From Tahibacter soli (GTDB lineage Bacteria; Pseudomonadota; Gammaproteobacteria; Xanthomonadales; Rhodanobacteraceae), in contig NZ_JAOVZO020000003.1 of the NCBI RefSeq assembly GCF_025717065.2, forward strand, positions 372,001 through 436,000: 64,000 nt of DNA, read 5' to 3'. Within the stretch, counting starts at the first letter, position 1; each line of letters opens with the position of its first letter. The position numbers and the translations under genes are program-made. Positions 8,326 to 17,308 of this stretch are shown here, one piece after another. The notes beneath the pieces are model-generated. The model saw nothing but the letters and a program-made list of their open reading frames with translations, did no database searches and was not told where the DNA came from.

Positions 8326-8627
8326 ATCGCAACTCCAGTGACGCGCAAGGCGAACAAGAGCGCCGACGCCGCGCCGCCGAGCGCGATCGCCCATGCCGCG
8401 ACGGTGCCGGGAAAGCTCAGGAAGTTCAGGTCGGCATCGCCGAATCCGCGCCAGCTCGCGCGCAGGAACCACACGAAACCGCTCGGCGCGAACAGATGCG
8501 GACCGAGTTCCGGCCGCCGCTGCGGATGACGGTCGCGCAGCTGCGCCGAAACGAGCGGCCACGTCATGACGTAGGCCGTGAGGCCGGCGATCGCGACGCC
8601 GAGTGCAACGAGCAGGATGAACAGCAT
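8322..8627 (-). CDS. Small membrane protein with two predicted helices
   Basis: A 101-residue protein starting MLFILLVALGVAIAGLTAYV, with one hydrophobic helix at residues 1-22 and another near the C-terminus (about 75-98, AAWAIALGGAASALLFAL). Between them is a polar stretch with RDRHPQRRPELG. The two-helix layout recalls UspB-like proteins, but I cannot assign it. It lies 14 bp downstream of asnS and overlaps the next gene by 4 bp. Confidence 0.7.
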   Translation of the reverse strand: MLFILLVALGVAIAGLTAYVMTWPLVSAQLRDRHPQRRPELGPHLFAPSGFVWFLRASWRGFGDADLNFLSFPGTVAAWAIALGGAASALLFALRVTGVAI

Positions 8628-8641
8628 GGTGTCGGTGACCT

Positions 8642-10042
8642 TTAGAACTCCGCGTGACCCGGCACACGCGGATACGGAATTGCGTCGCGGATGTTGGCCA
8701 GGCCGCAGGTGTAGACGACGAGGCGCTCGAAACCGAGGCCGAAGCCCGCGTGCGGCACGCTGCCGTAGCGGCGCAGGTCGCGGTACCACTGGTAGTGCGC
8801 GGGATCGAGGCCCATCTTCGTCATGCGCGCGTCGAGGAGGTCCAGGCGCTCCTCGCGCTGCGAACCGCCGACGATTTCGCCGATGCCGGGCGCGAGGATG
8901 TCCATCGCCGCGACCGTCTTGCCGTCGTCGTTCAGGCGCATGTAGAACGCCTTGATCGCTTCGGGATAGTTCATGACGACCGACGGGCGGCCCACGTGTT
9001 CCTCGACGAGGAAGCGCTCGTGCTCGGTCTGCAGGTCGATGCCCCATTCGACCGGGAAGTCGAATTTCTTGCCGGAGTTCTTCAGGATCTTCACGGCCTC
9101 GGTGTAGTCGATGCGCTCGAACGGCGCGTCGATGAAGCTCTCCAGGCGCGTGACGGCGGTCTTTTCCACGCGTTCGGCGAAGAACGCCATGTCGTCGGCG
9201 CGCTCGTTCAGAACCGCGCGGAATACATATTTCAACAACGCCTCGGCGAGGTCGGCGTCGGCGGCGAGGTCGGCGAACGCGATCTCCGGTTCGATCATCC
9301 AGAACTCGGCGAGGTGGCGCGACGTGTTCGAGTTCTCGGCGCGGAACGTCGGTCCGAACGTGTACACCTTCGACAGCGCGAGGCAGTACGCCTCGACGTT
9401 GAGCTGGCCCGACACGGTCAGGAACGCGTCCTTGCCGAAGAAATCCTTTGAGAAGTCGATGGCGCCCTTGTCGGTGCGCGGCAGGTTCGCCAGATCGAGC
9501 GTCGAAACGCGGAACATCTGGCCGGCGCCTTCGGCGTCGCTCGTCGTGATGATCGGCGTGTTGACCCAGTAGAAGCCGTTTTCGTGGAAGAAGCGGTGGA
9601 TCGCCTGGGCGAGCGTGTGGCGCACGCGCGTGATCGCGCCGAAGATGTTCGTGCGCGGACGCAGATGCGCCACTTCGCGCAGGAACTCCATCGAATGCGG
9701 CTTCGGCTGGATCGGGTAGGTTTCCGGATCGTCGACGAAGCCGGTCACTTCGATCGCGCTCGCCTGGATCTCGTAGCTCTGGCCCTTGCCCTGCGAGCGC
9801 ACGAGCGTGCCGGTCGCGATGACGCCGGCGCCGGCGGTCAGGCGCAGCACGTCGGTCGCGTAGTTCGCGAGCGTGTCGGGCGCGACGATCTGGATCGCAT
9901 CGAAGCACGAGCCGTCGCTCAGGTTGACGAACGAAAGGCCGGCCTTGGAGTCGCGGCGGGTGCGCACCCAGCCTTTGACGGTGACTTGCGCGCCTTCGCC
10001 CGCGGCCCCGGCGAGGGCCGATTTGATACTGATCGACGACAT
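8642..10042 (-). CDS. asnS: Asparaginyl-tRNA synthetase
   Basis: Class IIb aminoacyl-tRNA synthetase charging tRNA-Asn in the cytoplasm. 466 residues, equal to the family norm. The N-terminal OB-fold anticodon-binding domain (about 15-100) contains [12 protein letters not shown] and SFVNLSDGS. Motif 2 is [15 protein letters not shown] and motif 3 is [15 protein letters not shown] near the C-terminus. The start [10 protein letters not shown] is chosen because upstream in-frame extension is poorly composed and overlaps the divergent promoter region of the IscA-type gene. Confidence 0.98.
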   Translation of the reverse strand: MSSISIKSALAGAAGEGAQVTVKGWVRTRRDSKAGLSFVNLSDGSCFDAIQIVAPDTLANYATDVLRLTAGAGVIATGTLVRSQGKGQSYEIQASAIEVTGFVDDPETYPIQPKPHSMEFLREVAHLRPRTNIFGAITRVRHTLAQAIHRFFHENGFYWVNTPIITTSDAEGAGQMFRVSTLDLANLPRTDKGAIDFSKDFFGKDAFLTVSGQLNVEAYCLALSKVYTFGPTFRAENSNTSRHLAEFWMIEPEIAFADLAADADLAEALLKYVFRAVLNERADDMAFFAERVEKTAVTRLESFIDAPFERIDYTEAVKILKNSGKKFDFPVEWGIDLQTEHERFLVEEHVGRPSVVMNYPEAIKAFYMRLNDDGKTVAAMDILAPGIGEIVGGSQREERLDLLDARMTKMGLDPAHYQWYRDLRRYGSVPHAGFGLGFERLVVYTCGLANIRDAIPYPRVPGHAEF

Positions 10043-10154
10043 GAACCTGGCTCCGTTGTTCGTTGGGCGCGAGCGCCCGATCAAGCCGGCGATGATAACG
10101 GAAGCGACCGGACGACGCGCTCGACCCCTTGTCGCGGGGCCGCAGCGCCGCCAT

Positions 10155-10184
10155 TTGGGACGCATCGTCGTTGCTTGCTAGACT
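10155..10184 (+). promoter_or_regulatory. Candidate promoter of the IscA-type gene
   Basis: TTGGGA (10155-10160) and TAGACT (10179-10184) are spaced by 18 bp. The -10 element ends 6 bases before the ATG at 10191, so the transcript would start at or next to the start codon and be leaderless. Confidence 0.4.
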
Positions 10185-10190
10185 CCCGCC

Positions 10191-10517
10191 ATGACCATTT
10201 CACTGACTCCCGCCGCCCGTCAGCGCATGCAGGACTTCCTCGCACGCGACGCCGCGGCCGTCGCCGTGCGTTTCGGCGTCAAGCGCACCGGCTGTTCGGG
10301 CTACAGCTATACCGTCGACCTCGCCGAGTCGATCGACGGCGACGATCGGGTGTTCGACCAGGACGGCGTGCGCATCGTCATCGACGCCAAGAGCCTGCCG
10401 CTCGTCGACGGCACCGCGATCGATTTCGTCAAATCGGGCCTCAACGCCGCGTTCGTGTTCGAAAACCCGAACATGACCGGCGAATGCGGCTGCGGCGAGA
10501 GTTTCACGGTCGGATGA
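10191..10517 (+). CDS. Iron-sulfur cluster assembly protein, IscA/ErpA/HesB family
   Basis: A-type Fe-S carrier of 108 residues that delivers clusters to apo-proteins. The three conserved cysteines are present: Cys35 in TGCSGYSY and Cys99/Cys101 in ECGCGESF. The family spans IscA, SufA and ErpA and I cannot separate them by eye. The gene stands alone, away from an isc or suf operon, which suits an ErpA-like or accessory role. A perfect GC palindrome separates it from the convergent downstream gene. Confidence 0.92.
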   Translation: MTISLTPAARQRMQDFLARDAAAVAVRFGVKRTGCSGYSYTVDLAESIDGDDRVFDQDGVRIVIDAKSLPLVDGTAIDFVKSGLNAAFVFENPNMTGECGCGESFTVG

Positions 10518-10518
10518 A

Positions 10519-10542
10519 GCGCCGCCGCGATCGCGGCGGCGC
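10519..10542. terminator. Perfect 24-bp palindrome between convergent genes
   Basis: GCGCCGCCGCGA at 10519-10530 pairs perfectly with 10531-10542. It lies between the stop codons of the convergent IscA-type gene (10517) and the membrane/TPR gene (10549). There is no U tract on either strand, so it is a strong hairpin that may stop or protect both transcripts rather than a textbook terminator. Confidence 0.5.
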
Positions 10543-10548
10543 CCGTCG

Positions 10549-11823
10549 TCATGCCGGCTTCTTTCCCGGCGCGCTCTCGACGATCCTGAGCAGCGCGTCG
10601 ATGTCGCCCGCCAGCGCGTGGTTCGGAAACGCGGTCTTGAGCTGCATCAGGAGCGCCTTGGCTTCGGCGTCCTTGCCCATGCGCTCGGACAACAGGCGCG
10701 CGGCGAGCAGGTAGTTCGCCGGAATGTCGGCGCTCTTGGGATGCCGCTTGTGGAAGCCGTTGACGAGCCGCAGCGCGAGCTGCGTCTGGTTGAGCGCCGC
10801 GGCCCGCTGCGCGAGGCGCGTCGTCGCTTCGGCGTCTTTCGGCACGAACGCGGGATCGATTTCGACGAGCTCGCGCGCGATGTCGACGGCGGCCTTTTCC
10901 TTGTCCTGCCCGAGCAGGATCGCGAGCCACTCCTCGCCGTGGCGCTTGAGTTCGGCCGCGTCGCCCTTCATGCGCAAGAGCTTGCGATATTGCGTATGCA
11001 CGGCGTCGGTGCCGCCGCGCGAGCGCACGTGCTGGCGCATCGTGTCGTACGCCATGTCGATTTCGCCGTCCTGCAGCATCTGCGCGACGTCGTCGAGCAG
11101 CTCCTGGTCGGGATCGCTCGCCGTGCGCGCGAGCGGCTTCTGCACGTCCGGCTCGTAGCCGAGCTGGTCGTGATACTGGTAGATCAGATAGCCCATGAGA
11201 TGGAACGCCGCGACGAGGCCGTAGCCAGACGCGAAGAACACGAGCGGCAGCGCGATGATCGTCGGCAGGCCGATCTGGGCGAGGAAGTTCTGCACGGCCG
11301 CGGAGCTGGCGAGGATCACCAGCACGAGCCCGAACGCCGCGAAATACCCGGCGCCGATGCGGCCCATGATCTCGAACCAGGTCAGCGGGCTCAGCGCATG
11401 CCAGAAGTTCTGGTCCATCGCGTACGACATCGCGACGCCCGGCAGCGCGAGCACGACGATCAGCACCGTCGCGAAGCCGATCAGGGCGCCGCCGAAGCGG
11501 AACGCGACGACGACCGCGATCGTCAAGAGGATCTGCAGGCCGATCGCGCCCCAGCCCGACGAGTCGCTGCTCGAACTCGACAGCCCGCCCGTGGGCGCTT
11601 CGAGCCGGCCGTTCGCCGACGCGCGCAATACTTCAAAACAGTATTTGTACAGATAGGCGAGCGTCAGCAGGTAGAAGAACAGGCCTACCAGCCCGCCGAT
11701 CAGCATGGTCAGGCTGAACACCGACAGCACGCCGACGGTCATCAGCGCGTCGGCCTGCGCGGGATACGTGGAAATGTCGCGGATGCGTTCCCAGAACGGG
11801 GGCGGCGTGTCGTCGACGATCAT
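10549..11823 (-). CDS. Membrane protein with C-terminal TPR-like domain
   Basis: A 424-residue protein starting MIVDDTPPPFWERIRDIS. The N-terminal half has several hydrophobic helices (for example GVLSVFSLTMLIGG, ILLTIAVVVAFRF, VLIVVLALPGV) with two tryptophan-rich amphipathic stretches between them. The C-terminal 180 residues are soluble and helical, with a run of TPR-like helix pairs (DDVAQMLQDGEIDMAYDTMR, ARELVEIDPAF, NQTQLALRLVNGF). The layout resembles the DUF4013 type of membrane protein. It is 35 bp downstream of the HerA-like ATPase gene on the same strand and probably in the same operon. Function unknown. Confidence 0.75.
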   Translation of the reverse strand: MIVDDTPPPFWERIRDISTYPAQADALMTVGVLSVFSLTMLIGGLVGLFFYLLTLAYLYKYCFEVLRASANGRLEAPTGGLSSSSSDSSGWGAIGLQILLTIAVVVAFRFGGALIGFATVLIVVLALPGVAMSYAMDQNFWHALSPLTWFEIMGRIGAGYFAAFGLVLVILASSAAVQNFLAQIGLPTIIALPLVFFASGYGLVAAFHLMGYLIYQYHDQLGYEPDVQKPLARTASDPDQELLDDVAQMLQDGEIDMAYDTMRQHVRSRGGTDAVHTQYRKLLRMKGDAAELKRHGEEWLAILLGQDKEKAAVDIARELVEIDPAFVPKDAEATTRLAQRAAALNQTQLALRLVNGFHKRHPKSADIPANYLLAARLLSERMGKDAEAKALLMQLKTAFPNHALAGDIDALLRIVESAPGKKPA

Positions 11824-11858
11824 GCGGTTTTCCTTCCTTGTGTGTGCGACGGGCGCCG

Positions 11859-13376
11859 TTAGCGGCGTCCGCCCATGATCGAGCCGAGCACGCCGCGCAG
11901 GATCTGGTTGCCGAGTTTCGTGCCGACGCTGCGCATCGCCGACTTCGCGGTCGCCTCGATCATGCCCTGGCGGCGCTTCGTGCCGAAGATCGCGTCCTTG
12001 ATCGCATCGCCCCAGCCCGGCGCTTCCGGTTCGGGCTTCGTCGCGCGTCCGCCGCCGCGCGCCGGCGGCGCGGCGGCCTCGTCGTCGGTCGACGCCGCTT
12101 CGTGCTGCGCGCGCGCGTTGAGTTTCTCGTAGGCCGATTCGCGGTCGATCGCGGTGTCGTACTTGCCGCCGACCGGCGAACGCGACTTGACCTGCGCACG
12201 CTCGTCGTCGGTGATCGCGCCGATGCGGCAGCCCGGCGGCGCGATCAGCGCGCGTTCGACCGGCAGCGGAATGCCGCCGTCCTGCAGCGTCGTCACGAGC
12301 GCCTCGCCGACCGCGAGCTGCGTGATCGCGTCGGCCACCTTCTTGATTTTCGGGTTCGGCGGAAACGTTTCGGCCGCGGCTTTGACCGCCTTCTGGTCGC
12401 GCGGCGTAAACGCGCGCAGCGCGTGCTGCACGCGGTTGCCCATCTGACCGAGGATCGTCTCGGGTACGTCGTCGGGATTCTGCGAGCAGAAGTACACGCC
12501 GACGCCCTTGGAGCGGATCAGGCGCACGACCTGCTCGACGCGCTGCACGAGCGCGCCCGGCGCGTCGTCGAACAACAGGTGTGCCTCGTCGAAGAAGAAC
12601 ACGAGCTTGGGCTTGTCGACGTCGCCGACTTCCGGCAGGCGTTCGAAGAGTTCGGACAGCATCCACAGCAGGAACGTCGAATACAGCTTGGGTTTCAGGA
12701 TCAGCTTGTCGGCGGCCAGCACGTTGATGACGCCGTGGCCGCTCATGTCCTGGCGCATGAAGTCGGCGAGATCGAGCGCCGGCTCGCCGAAGAACGCGTC
12801 GCCGCCGGCCTGGTCGAGCGACAGGAGCGCGCGCTGGATCGCCGCGATCGACGCCGACGAGATGAGGCCGTAGCGCTGCGAAATATCCTTCGCGTTTTCA
12901 GCGCAGAACGTCAGCAGCGCGCGCAGGTCTTTCAGGTCGAGCAGCAGCAGGCCTTCGTCGTCGGCGAGCTTGAAGACGATTTCGAGCACGCCTTCCTGCG
13001 TGTCGTTGAGTTCCATCAGGCGGCCGAGCAGCGTCGGCCCCATTTCGGAGACGGTCGTACGCACCGGATGGCCGAGCTGGCCGTAGATGTCCCAGAACAC
13101 GACCGGGTTCGCCGCCGGCGTCCACGCGAGCTGCATCTGGTCGATGCGCGCCTTGATCCTGTCGTTGGCGACGCCGGCGCAGGCGAGACCGGCGAGGTCG
13201 CCCTTCACGTCGGCGAGAAACACCGGCACGCCGAGCTGCGAGAAGCCTTCGGCGAGGCGCATCAGCGTGACCGACTTGCCGGTGCCGGTCGCCCCGGCGA
13301 TCAGGCCGTGGCGGTTGCCGTATCGGGCTTTCAGAAAGACGTCGATGTCGCTTTTGCCCAGGAGGATGTCGGTCAC
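11859..13376 (-). CDS. HerA-like / DUF853 P-loop ATPase
   Basis: A 505-residue ATPase of the DUF853 (YjgR-like) group related to HerA/FtsK. Walker A GATGTGKS is at residues 28-35 and Walker B with DEAH is at 257-266 (KLVFFFDEAH); a conserved SQNPDDVPETILGQ follows. The C-terminal 90 residues are low in complexity (Ala, Gly, Arg) and end IMGGRR. The GTG start at 13376 has AAGGA 7 bases upstream and is preferred over an ATG 60 bases further up. Members are widespread and poorly understood; DNA translocation or helicase activity is an inference from the fold. Confidence 0.85.
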   Translation of the reverse strand: MTDILLGKSDIDVFLKARYGNRHGLIAGATGTGKSVTLMRLAEGFSQLGVPVFLADVKGDLAGLACAGVANDRIKARIDQMQLAWTPAANPVVFWDIYGQLGHPVRTTVSEMGPTLLGRLMELNDTQEGVLEIVFKLADDEGLLLLDLKDLRALLTFCAENAKDISQRYGLISSASIAAIQRALLSLDQAGGDAFFGEPALDLADFMRQDMSGHGVINVLAADKLILKPKLYSTFLLWMLSELFERLPEVGDVDKPKLVFFFDEAHLLFDDAPGALVQRVEQVVRLIRSKGVGVYFCSQNPDDVPETILGQMGNRVQHALRAFTPRDQKAVKAAAETFPPNPKIKKVADAITQLAVGEALVTTLQDGGIPLPVERALIAPPGCRIGAITDDERAQVKSRSPVGGKYDTAIDRESAYEKLNARAQHEAASTDDEAAAPPARGGGRATKPEPEAPGWGDAIKDAIFGTKRRQGMIEATAKSAMRSVGTKLGNQILRGVLGSIMGGRR

Positions 13377-13543
13377 GGTGCGTTCCTTGTCGAAGACGTT
13401 CGTTCGATTGTAGCCATGGATTCGCGCGCCGGGCACGGCCGTCGCGGCACGCGAACCGCGACCTGGCGCACATCGGTCGTTGTCTGTGGCGGCGCTACTG
13501 TGTAACGTCCGCGCAGCAAACGTAAGCCTTTCGGGGGTAAGTC

Positions 13544-15043
13544 ATGATTCGTATCCGCCGCGTCCTCGCCGTCGCCGTGTTGTTCGCCCTCGCCGGATGC
13601 GCCGGAGCCCCCGCCAAGACCGCCCGGAACGCCAAGCCCGCGAACACGGTCGACGAGGCCGCGATCAGCGCGCTGTACGCGCGGCTCGACGCCGCGGTGA
13701 AACGCTACGAGGCCGGTTCGGATCTCGCCGACGGCGGCGAAGCCGAACGCGCGATGCGCGAGAGCAACGCGGCACTCGACGACCTGCGCGCCGCGGCGCT
13801 GCAATGCCACGCGGTGCCGGGCTGCGAGGAAGAGCGCTTCCTGTCGGCGTTCGACGGCCTCTTGCGGCTCGACGCGCCGCAGGCGCCGACCGGCGCGGTC
13901 GACGCCGCCGACGCGACCGAACAGGCCGTCGCCGGCGAAAGCGCGTCGCCGATCGTCGCCGACCTGCCGGAAACCGCGCGTTCGATCACCTTGCTCAAGG
14001 GCAAGGAGCTCGCCGAGATGATCGCGATGAACGGCCCGGTCAAGGCGTCGCTCGAGGAATGGCTGACGCAGTACCGCCCGAACCTGATCCAGGCTTACGT
14101 CAACTACCAGTACATGCGTTATCGCATGTGGCCGGAATACCAGAAGGCGGGATTGCCCGAGGCGCTGCTGTTCGGCTTCATCGCGAAGGAGTCGGGCGGC
14201 AAGGTGCACGCGGTGTCGCGCTCGGGCGCGAGCGGCCCGCTCCAGTTCATGTACGCGACCGGCCTGCGCTTCGGTCTTTCCACGGTGAACGGCTTCGACC
14301 AGCGCTTCGACCCGATGCTGTCGACGCGCGCGAACGCGGCGTACCTCAACGAGCAGCTGCGTATTTTCAACAACGATCTCGAACTCGTGCTGGCCGCGTA
14401 CAACGGCGGCGAAGGGCGCATGGCGCGTCTGGCCGGCGGCGGCGGGCGCTTCTGGGACGCACGCGTGTACGGCGCGCTGTCGCCCGAAACGCGCGACTAC
14501 GTGCCGATGGTGCTCGCCGCGGCGTGGCTGTTCATGCATCCGGAGCGCTACAACCTCGCGTTCCCGCGCGTGGAGAACAAGCCGGGCCGCGTCACGTTGA
14601 AGCAGACGGCGTCGCTGTCGGAGCTGTCGATCTGCTTCGGCCAGGAAGGCGGCAACCGCGACGGCTGGTTTCGCGCGCTGCGCAACTTGAATCCCGCGCT
14701 CGATCCGCAGGAAGCGCAGCCGGTCGGCGCGACGCTCGAGGTGCCGGCGGTGCTGGAAGCGGCCTATCCGAAGCTGTGCGCGGCCGGACAGTGGCAGAGC
14801 CTCGCCGCCGATCTGCATGCCGCAGCCACGCCGCAGGTGACCACGCGGGTTGCCGCGCGTATCGACAGTCGGCCGGGCGGTTCGGGCAGCTACACGGTGC
14901 GCAAGGGCGACACGCTCGCCGCGATCGCGCGCAAGCATCGCTGCGCCGAAGTGCGCGATATCGCGAGCCTCAACCGGCTGCGCGCGCCGCAGTACGCGAT
15001 CAAGCCCGGCCAGACGCTGCGGCTGCCGGCCTGCACGAAGTAG
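13544..15043 (+). CDS. mltD: MltD-like membrane-bound lytic transglycosylase with LysM
   Basis: Lipoprotein that cleaves peptidoglycan glycan strands. A signal peptide ends in a lipobox, LAGC, with Cys19 as lipidation site. After an Ala-rich linker comes a goose-type lysozyme/SLT domain at about 175-320 with the catalytic Glu216 in FIAKESGGK, followed by SGASGPLQFM and AAYNGGEGRM. A single LysM domain closes the protein (about 450-496, YTVRKGDTLAAIARKH), for peptidoglycan binding. 499 residues. E. coli MltD has two LysM repeats, so this is a shorter version. Monocistronic as far as can be seen. Confidence 0.9.
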   Translation: MIRIRRVLAVAVLFALAGCAGAPAKTARNAKPANTVDEAAISALYARLDAAVKRYEAGSDLADGGEAERAMRESNAALDDLRAAALQCHAVPGCEEERFLSAFDGLLRLDAPQAPTGAVDAADATEQAVAGESASPIVADLPETARSITLLKGKELAEMIAMNGPVKASLEEWLTQYRPNLIQAYVNYQYMRYRMWPEYQKAGLPEALLFGFIAKESGGKVHAVSRSGASGPLQFMYATGLRFGLSTVNGFDQRFDPMLSTRANAAYLNEQLRIFNNDLELVLAAYNGGEGRMARLAGGGGRFWDARVYGALSPETRDYVPMVLAAAWLFMHPERYNLAFPRVENKPGRVTLKQTASLSELSICFGQEGGNRDGWFRALRNLNPALDPQEAQPVGATLEVPAVLEAAYPKLCAAGQWQSLAADLHAAATPQVTTRVAARIDSRPGGSGSYTVRKGDTLAAIARKHRCAEVRDIASLNRLRAPQYAIKPGQTLRLPACTK

Positions 15044-15065
15044 GCGAATTCGAAGCAGGCGAACG

Positions 15066-15094
15066 CAAAAAAGCGCGCCAGTCCCTGGCGCGCT
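15066..15094 (-). terminator. Rho-independent terminator of the 15161 gene
   Basis: On the minus strand a 9-bp stem (AGCGCGCCA, 15072-15080 with 15086-15094, loop of 5) is followed by six T residues. It is placed to stop the gene ending at 15161 and could also end mltD from the other side, though without a U tract in that direction. Confidence 0.8.
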
Positions 15095-15160
15095 ACGTGT
15101 TCGTTACTGCAAGCCCGAAGCGGTCGTACGAAAACTTTGAGATGACGCGAGTCTCAGGGA

Positions 15161-15598
15161 TCAGGCGGCCTGTTCGCCGGAAAACCAGCCGTCGGCCGTC
15201 GCCGCGGGTGCGGCCTCCCTGAGCGTGCGCAGCATGCGCAGAATCGAGCGGTGCACGCCTTCTAGCGCCGGGAACGTCGCGCCGCGCGTTTCGTGGTACG
15301 CCACCGTCAGCCACAGCGCGATGCCGCGCAGGCGCACCGGCAGGTTGTCCGAACGCGCGCGCGACAGGCCGGTCGACGTACCGCTGCCCCACGGCGAATA
15401 GCGTTCGTCCGGCGGCGTGCCGTACAGATGCGGAAATTCGCTCTTGGCCGCGACCGAGAATTCCTTGAGCGTCAGCTGCGCGAGCTGTACGCGCGCCTGG
15501 CGCGGAAGCCCTTCGACGAGCTTTTCGATCTCCTTGTGCTCGCGCTGCAGCTGGTAGGCCCGTTTCGTCGCTACCAGACGCCAGATCAACTGTTGCAT
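15161..15598 (-). CDS. Conserved-looking protein of unknown function
   Basis: A 145-residue soluble protein starting MQQLIWRLVATKRAYQLQRE. The N-terminal third is basic and helical, the middle has HLYGTPPDERYSPWGSG, and RLRGIALWLTVAYHETRGA follows. No signal peptide. I do not recognise the family. It is a stand-alone gene with its own terminator and with two palindromes 106-141 bp upstream of its start, which makes separate regulation likely. Confidence 0.75.
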   Translation of the reverse strand: MQQLIWRLVATKRAYQLQREHKEIEKLVEGLPRQARVQLAQLTLKEFSVAAKSEFPHLYGTPPDERYSPWGSGTSTGLSRARSDNLPVRLRGIALWLTVAYHETRGATFPALEGVHRSILRMLRTLREAAPAATADGWFSGEQAA

Positions 15599-15703
15599 GC
15601 GCTTTACCTCGTGAACGGGGGCTTGAACAAGGAATGAATCGCGAACCGGTCGTCGGCGATTTTATTCCGGCCGTTCAGGAGGTATAGCGCACGCCGTCAC
15701 AAT

Positions 15704-15739
15704 CTGACAGTGCGTGTCAGTATGTTGTTTGCAAACAAC
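15704..15739. promoter_or_regulatory. Two adjacent palindromes, operator-like
   Basis: CTGACA at 15704-15709 is repeated inverted as TGTCAG at 15715-15720 (5-base spacer). Three bases later comes GTTGTTTGCAAACAAC (15724-15739), a perfect 16-bp palindrome that is AT-rich for this genome. They lie between psd and the 145-residue gene, both on the minus strand. They could be binding sites for one or two dimeric regulators of the latter gene, or a weak terminator of psd. Confidence 0.5.
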
Positions 15740-15763
15740 TGTGCGGCAGTCGGTTGAATCGGG

Positions 15764-16606
15764 TTACGGCGCGCGCCCGATACGTTCGCCGACGACGACG
15801 GCCTGCTGCGGCGCAAGGCCCGGGTCGACCGCGCCGACCGATGCCGGCAACAGCACGATCACGGTCGAGCCCATGTTGAAGCGCGCCATCTCGGCGAAGC
15901 GTTCGAGGCGGATGCCCTTGCCGCGATAGTCCTTGCGCACGATGCGGCTGGCGTAGCGCGGAATTTCCAGGCCGCCCCAGACCGTCGACACGCTCGACAC
16001 GAGCATCGCGCCGACCATCACGACGACGAACGGCCCGTGCTCGCCCTGGAAATGGCAGACGAGGCGTTCGTTGCGCGCGAACAGCCGCGGCACCGATTCG
16101 ACCGCGAACGGCGCGACGGAAAACAGCCGGCCGGGCACGTGCACCGTTTCGACCAGCGTGCCCGCGAGCGGCATGTGCGCGCGGTGATAGTCGCGCGGCG
16201 ACAGATACACCGTGACGAAACTGCCGTCGCGGTAAGGCACGGCGTCGAGATCGGCGCCGAGCAGTTCGGCCGCGGTGTAGTCCTGGCCCTTCGCCTGGAA
16301 GATGCGGCCGTCGCGAATCGGTCCGGACTGGCTGACGCGGCCGTCGGCCGGACACAGCAGGGCGTCGGGGGCGGCATCGGGCGTGCGCGCGCCGGGTTCG
16401 AGCAGGCGCGTGAAGAACGCGTTGAAGTGTTCGAAGTCGTCCGGCGACTTTTTCTGCGCCTGCGACAGGTCGACGTCGTAGCGGCGCACGATCTGGCCGA
16501 TCAGGAAGTTCTTCCACGGCTTGAACGTCCAGCGCGTCGCCCAGTAGACGAGTCGCGAGAGAAAGCGATGCGGCAGGACGTACTGCACCAGGACCGACGG
16601 CTTCAT
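15764..16606 (-). CDS. psd: Phosphatidylserine decarboxylase proenzyme
   Basis: Pyruvoyl-dependent inner-membrane enzyme making phosphatidylethanolamine. The start MKPSVLVQYVLPHRFLSRL gives 280 residues, the usual size. The self-cleavage site MGSTVIVLLP is at 245-254, with Ser247 becoming the pyruvoyl group. Upstream motifs SPRDYHRAHMP and FVVVMVGAMLVSS are also characteristic. The start codon overlaps the stop of the SCO1-like gene by one base (TGATG), so the two are translationally linked. Confidence 0.97.
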   Translation of the reverse strand: MKPSVLVQYVLPHRFLSRLVYWATRWTFKPWKNFLIGQIVRRYDVDLSQAQKKSPDDFEHFNAFFTRLLEPGARTPDAAPDALLCPADGRVSQSGPIRDGRIFQAKGQDYTAAELLGADLDAVPYRDGSFVTVYLSPRDYHRAHMPLAGTLVETVHVPGRLFSVAPFAVESVPRLFARNERLVCHFQGEHGPFVVVMVGAMLVSSVSTVWGGLEIPRYASRIVRKDYRGKGIRLERFAEMARFNMGSTVIVLLPASVGAVDPGLAPQQAVVVGERIGRAP

Positions 16607-17244
16607 CAGGGTTTTCCGGCGAGGGTGGCGAGATCGGCGGCGATCGCTGTCGCATCGAGCGGCGGGCGGAACAGGCCGACGAGCGCCGGCTGCGGCCCGA
16701 TGATGACGATCGACGCGCTGTGGTCGACGCTGTAGTCGCCGTTGCCGGTCGGCGTGCGCGTGTACAGCAGGCCCAGCGCGCGCGTGAGCGGCTGCAGCGC
16801 CTCGTCCTTGCCGGTGGCGCCGACGAAATCGGGGCTGAAGAAGCCGACGTAGCGGGCGAGCGTTTCGGGCGTGTCGCGGTCGGGGTCGACCGAGATGAAC
16901 TGGAACTGCACTTTGTCGGCGAGTCCCTGCGCGACGAGCGTCTTGCGCACGTCCTTCATCACGCCGAGCGTGTTCGGGCAGATGTCCGGGCAGTTGGTGA
17001 AGCCGAAGAACGCGACGGTCCAGCGGCCTTTCCAGTCGTCGCGCGTCAGCGGCTTGCCGTCGGCGCGCGCGAGCGAAAATTCCGGTACCGGACGCGGCTC
17101 GGGATACATCATCGCGACCTTGGTCGGCGGCGCGGCGCGCGAGAACAGCTGCATGCCGAGCCACAGGCCGATACCGGCCGCGAAAGCGGCAAGCAGGATC
17201 ACGGCCGTGGGCAGGGCCCGGCCGAGGTTATGACGAGTGTTCAT
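16606..17244 (-). CDS. SCO1/SenC-family copper chaperone
   Basis: A 212-residue membrane-anchored thioredoxin-fold protein of cytochrome c oxidase assembly. An N-terminal hydrophobic segment (about 12-34) anchors it, the copper-binding FTNCPDICPNT gives CxxxC, and the histidine partner lies in SVDHSAS near residue 175. The start MNTRHNLGRALP is preferred to an ATG 27 bases upstream because a -10-like box lies between them. It is followed by psd with a one-base overlap. Copper delivery to CuA of COX II is known for the family; no oxidase genes are in the window. Confidence 0.93.
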   Translation of the reverse strand: MNTRHNLGRALPTAVILLAAFAAGIGLWLGMQLFSRAAPPTKVAMMYPEPRPVPEFSLARADGKPLTRDDWKGRWTVAFFGFTNCPDICPNTLGVMKDVRKTLVAQGLADKVQFQFISVDPDRDTPETLARYVGFFSPDFVGATGKDEALQPLTRALGLLYTRTPTGNGDYSVDHSASIVIIGPQPALVGLFRPPLDATAIAADLATLAGKP

Positions 17245-17250
17245 TCGCCA

Positions 17251-17278
17251 AGTATAGACGCAGCGCAGCATTTATACT
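17251..17278. promoter_or_regulatory. Compact divergent -10 pair between SCO1-like gene and prmB
   Basis: TATACT is present on the minus strand (17256-17251), 6 bases before the ATG at 17244. The same hexamer is on the plus strand at 17273-17278, 30 bases before prmB. No good -35 is visible for either. The minus-strand transcript would be leaderless. Confidence 0.4.
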
Positions 17279-17308
17279 GACGGACCTTTTGTCGCAGCGC
17301 CGCGCTAC

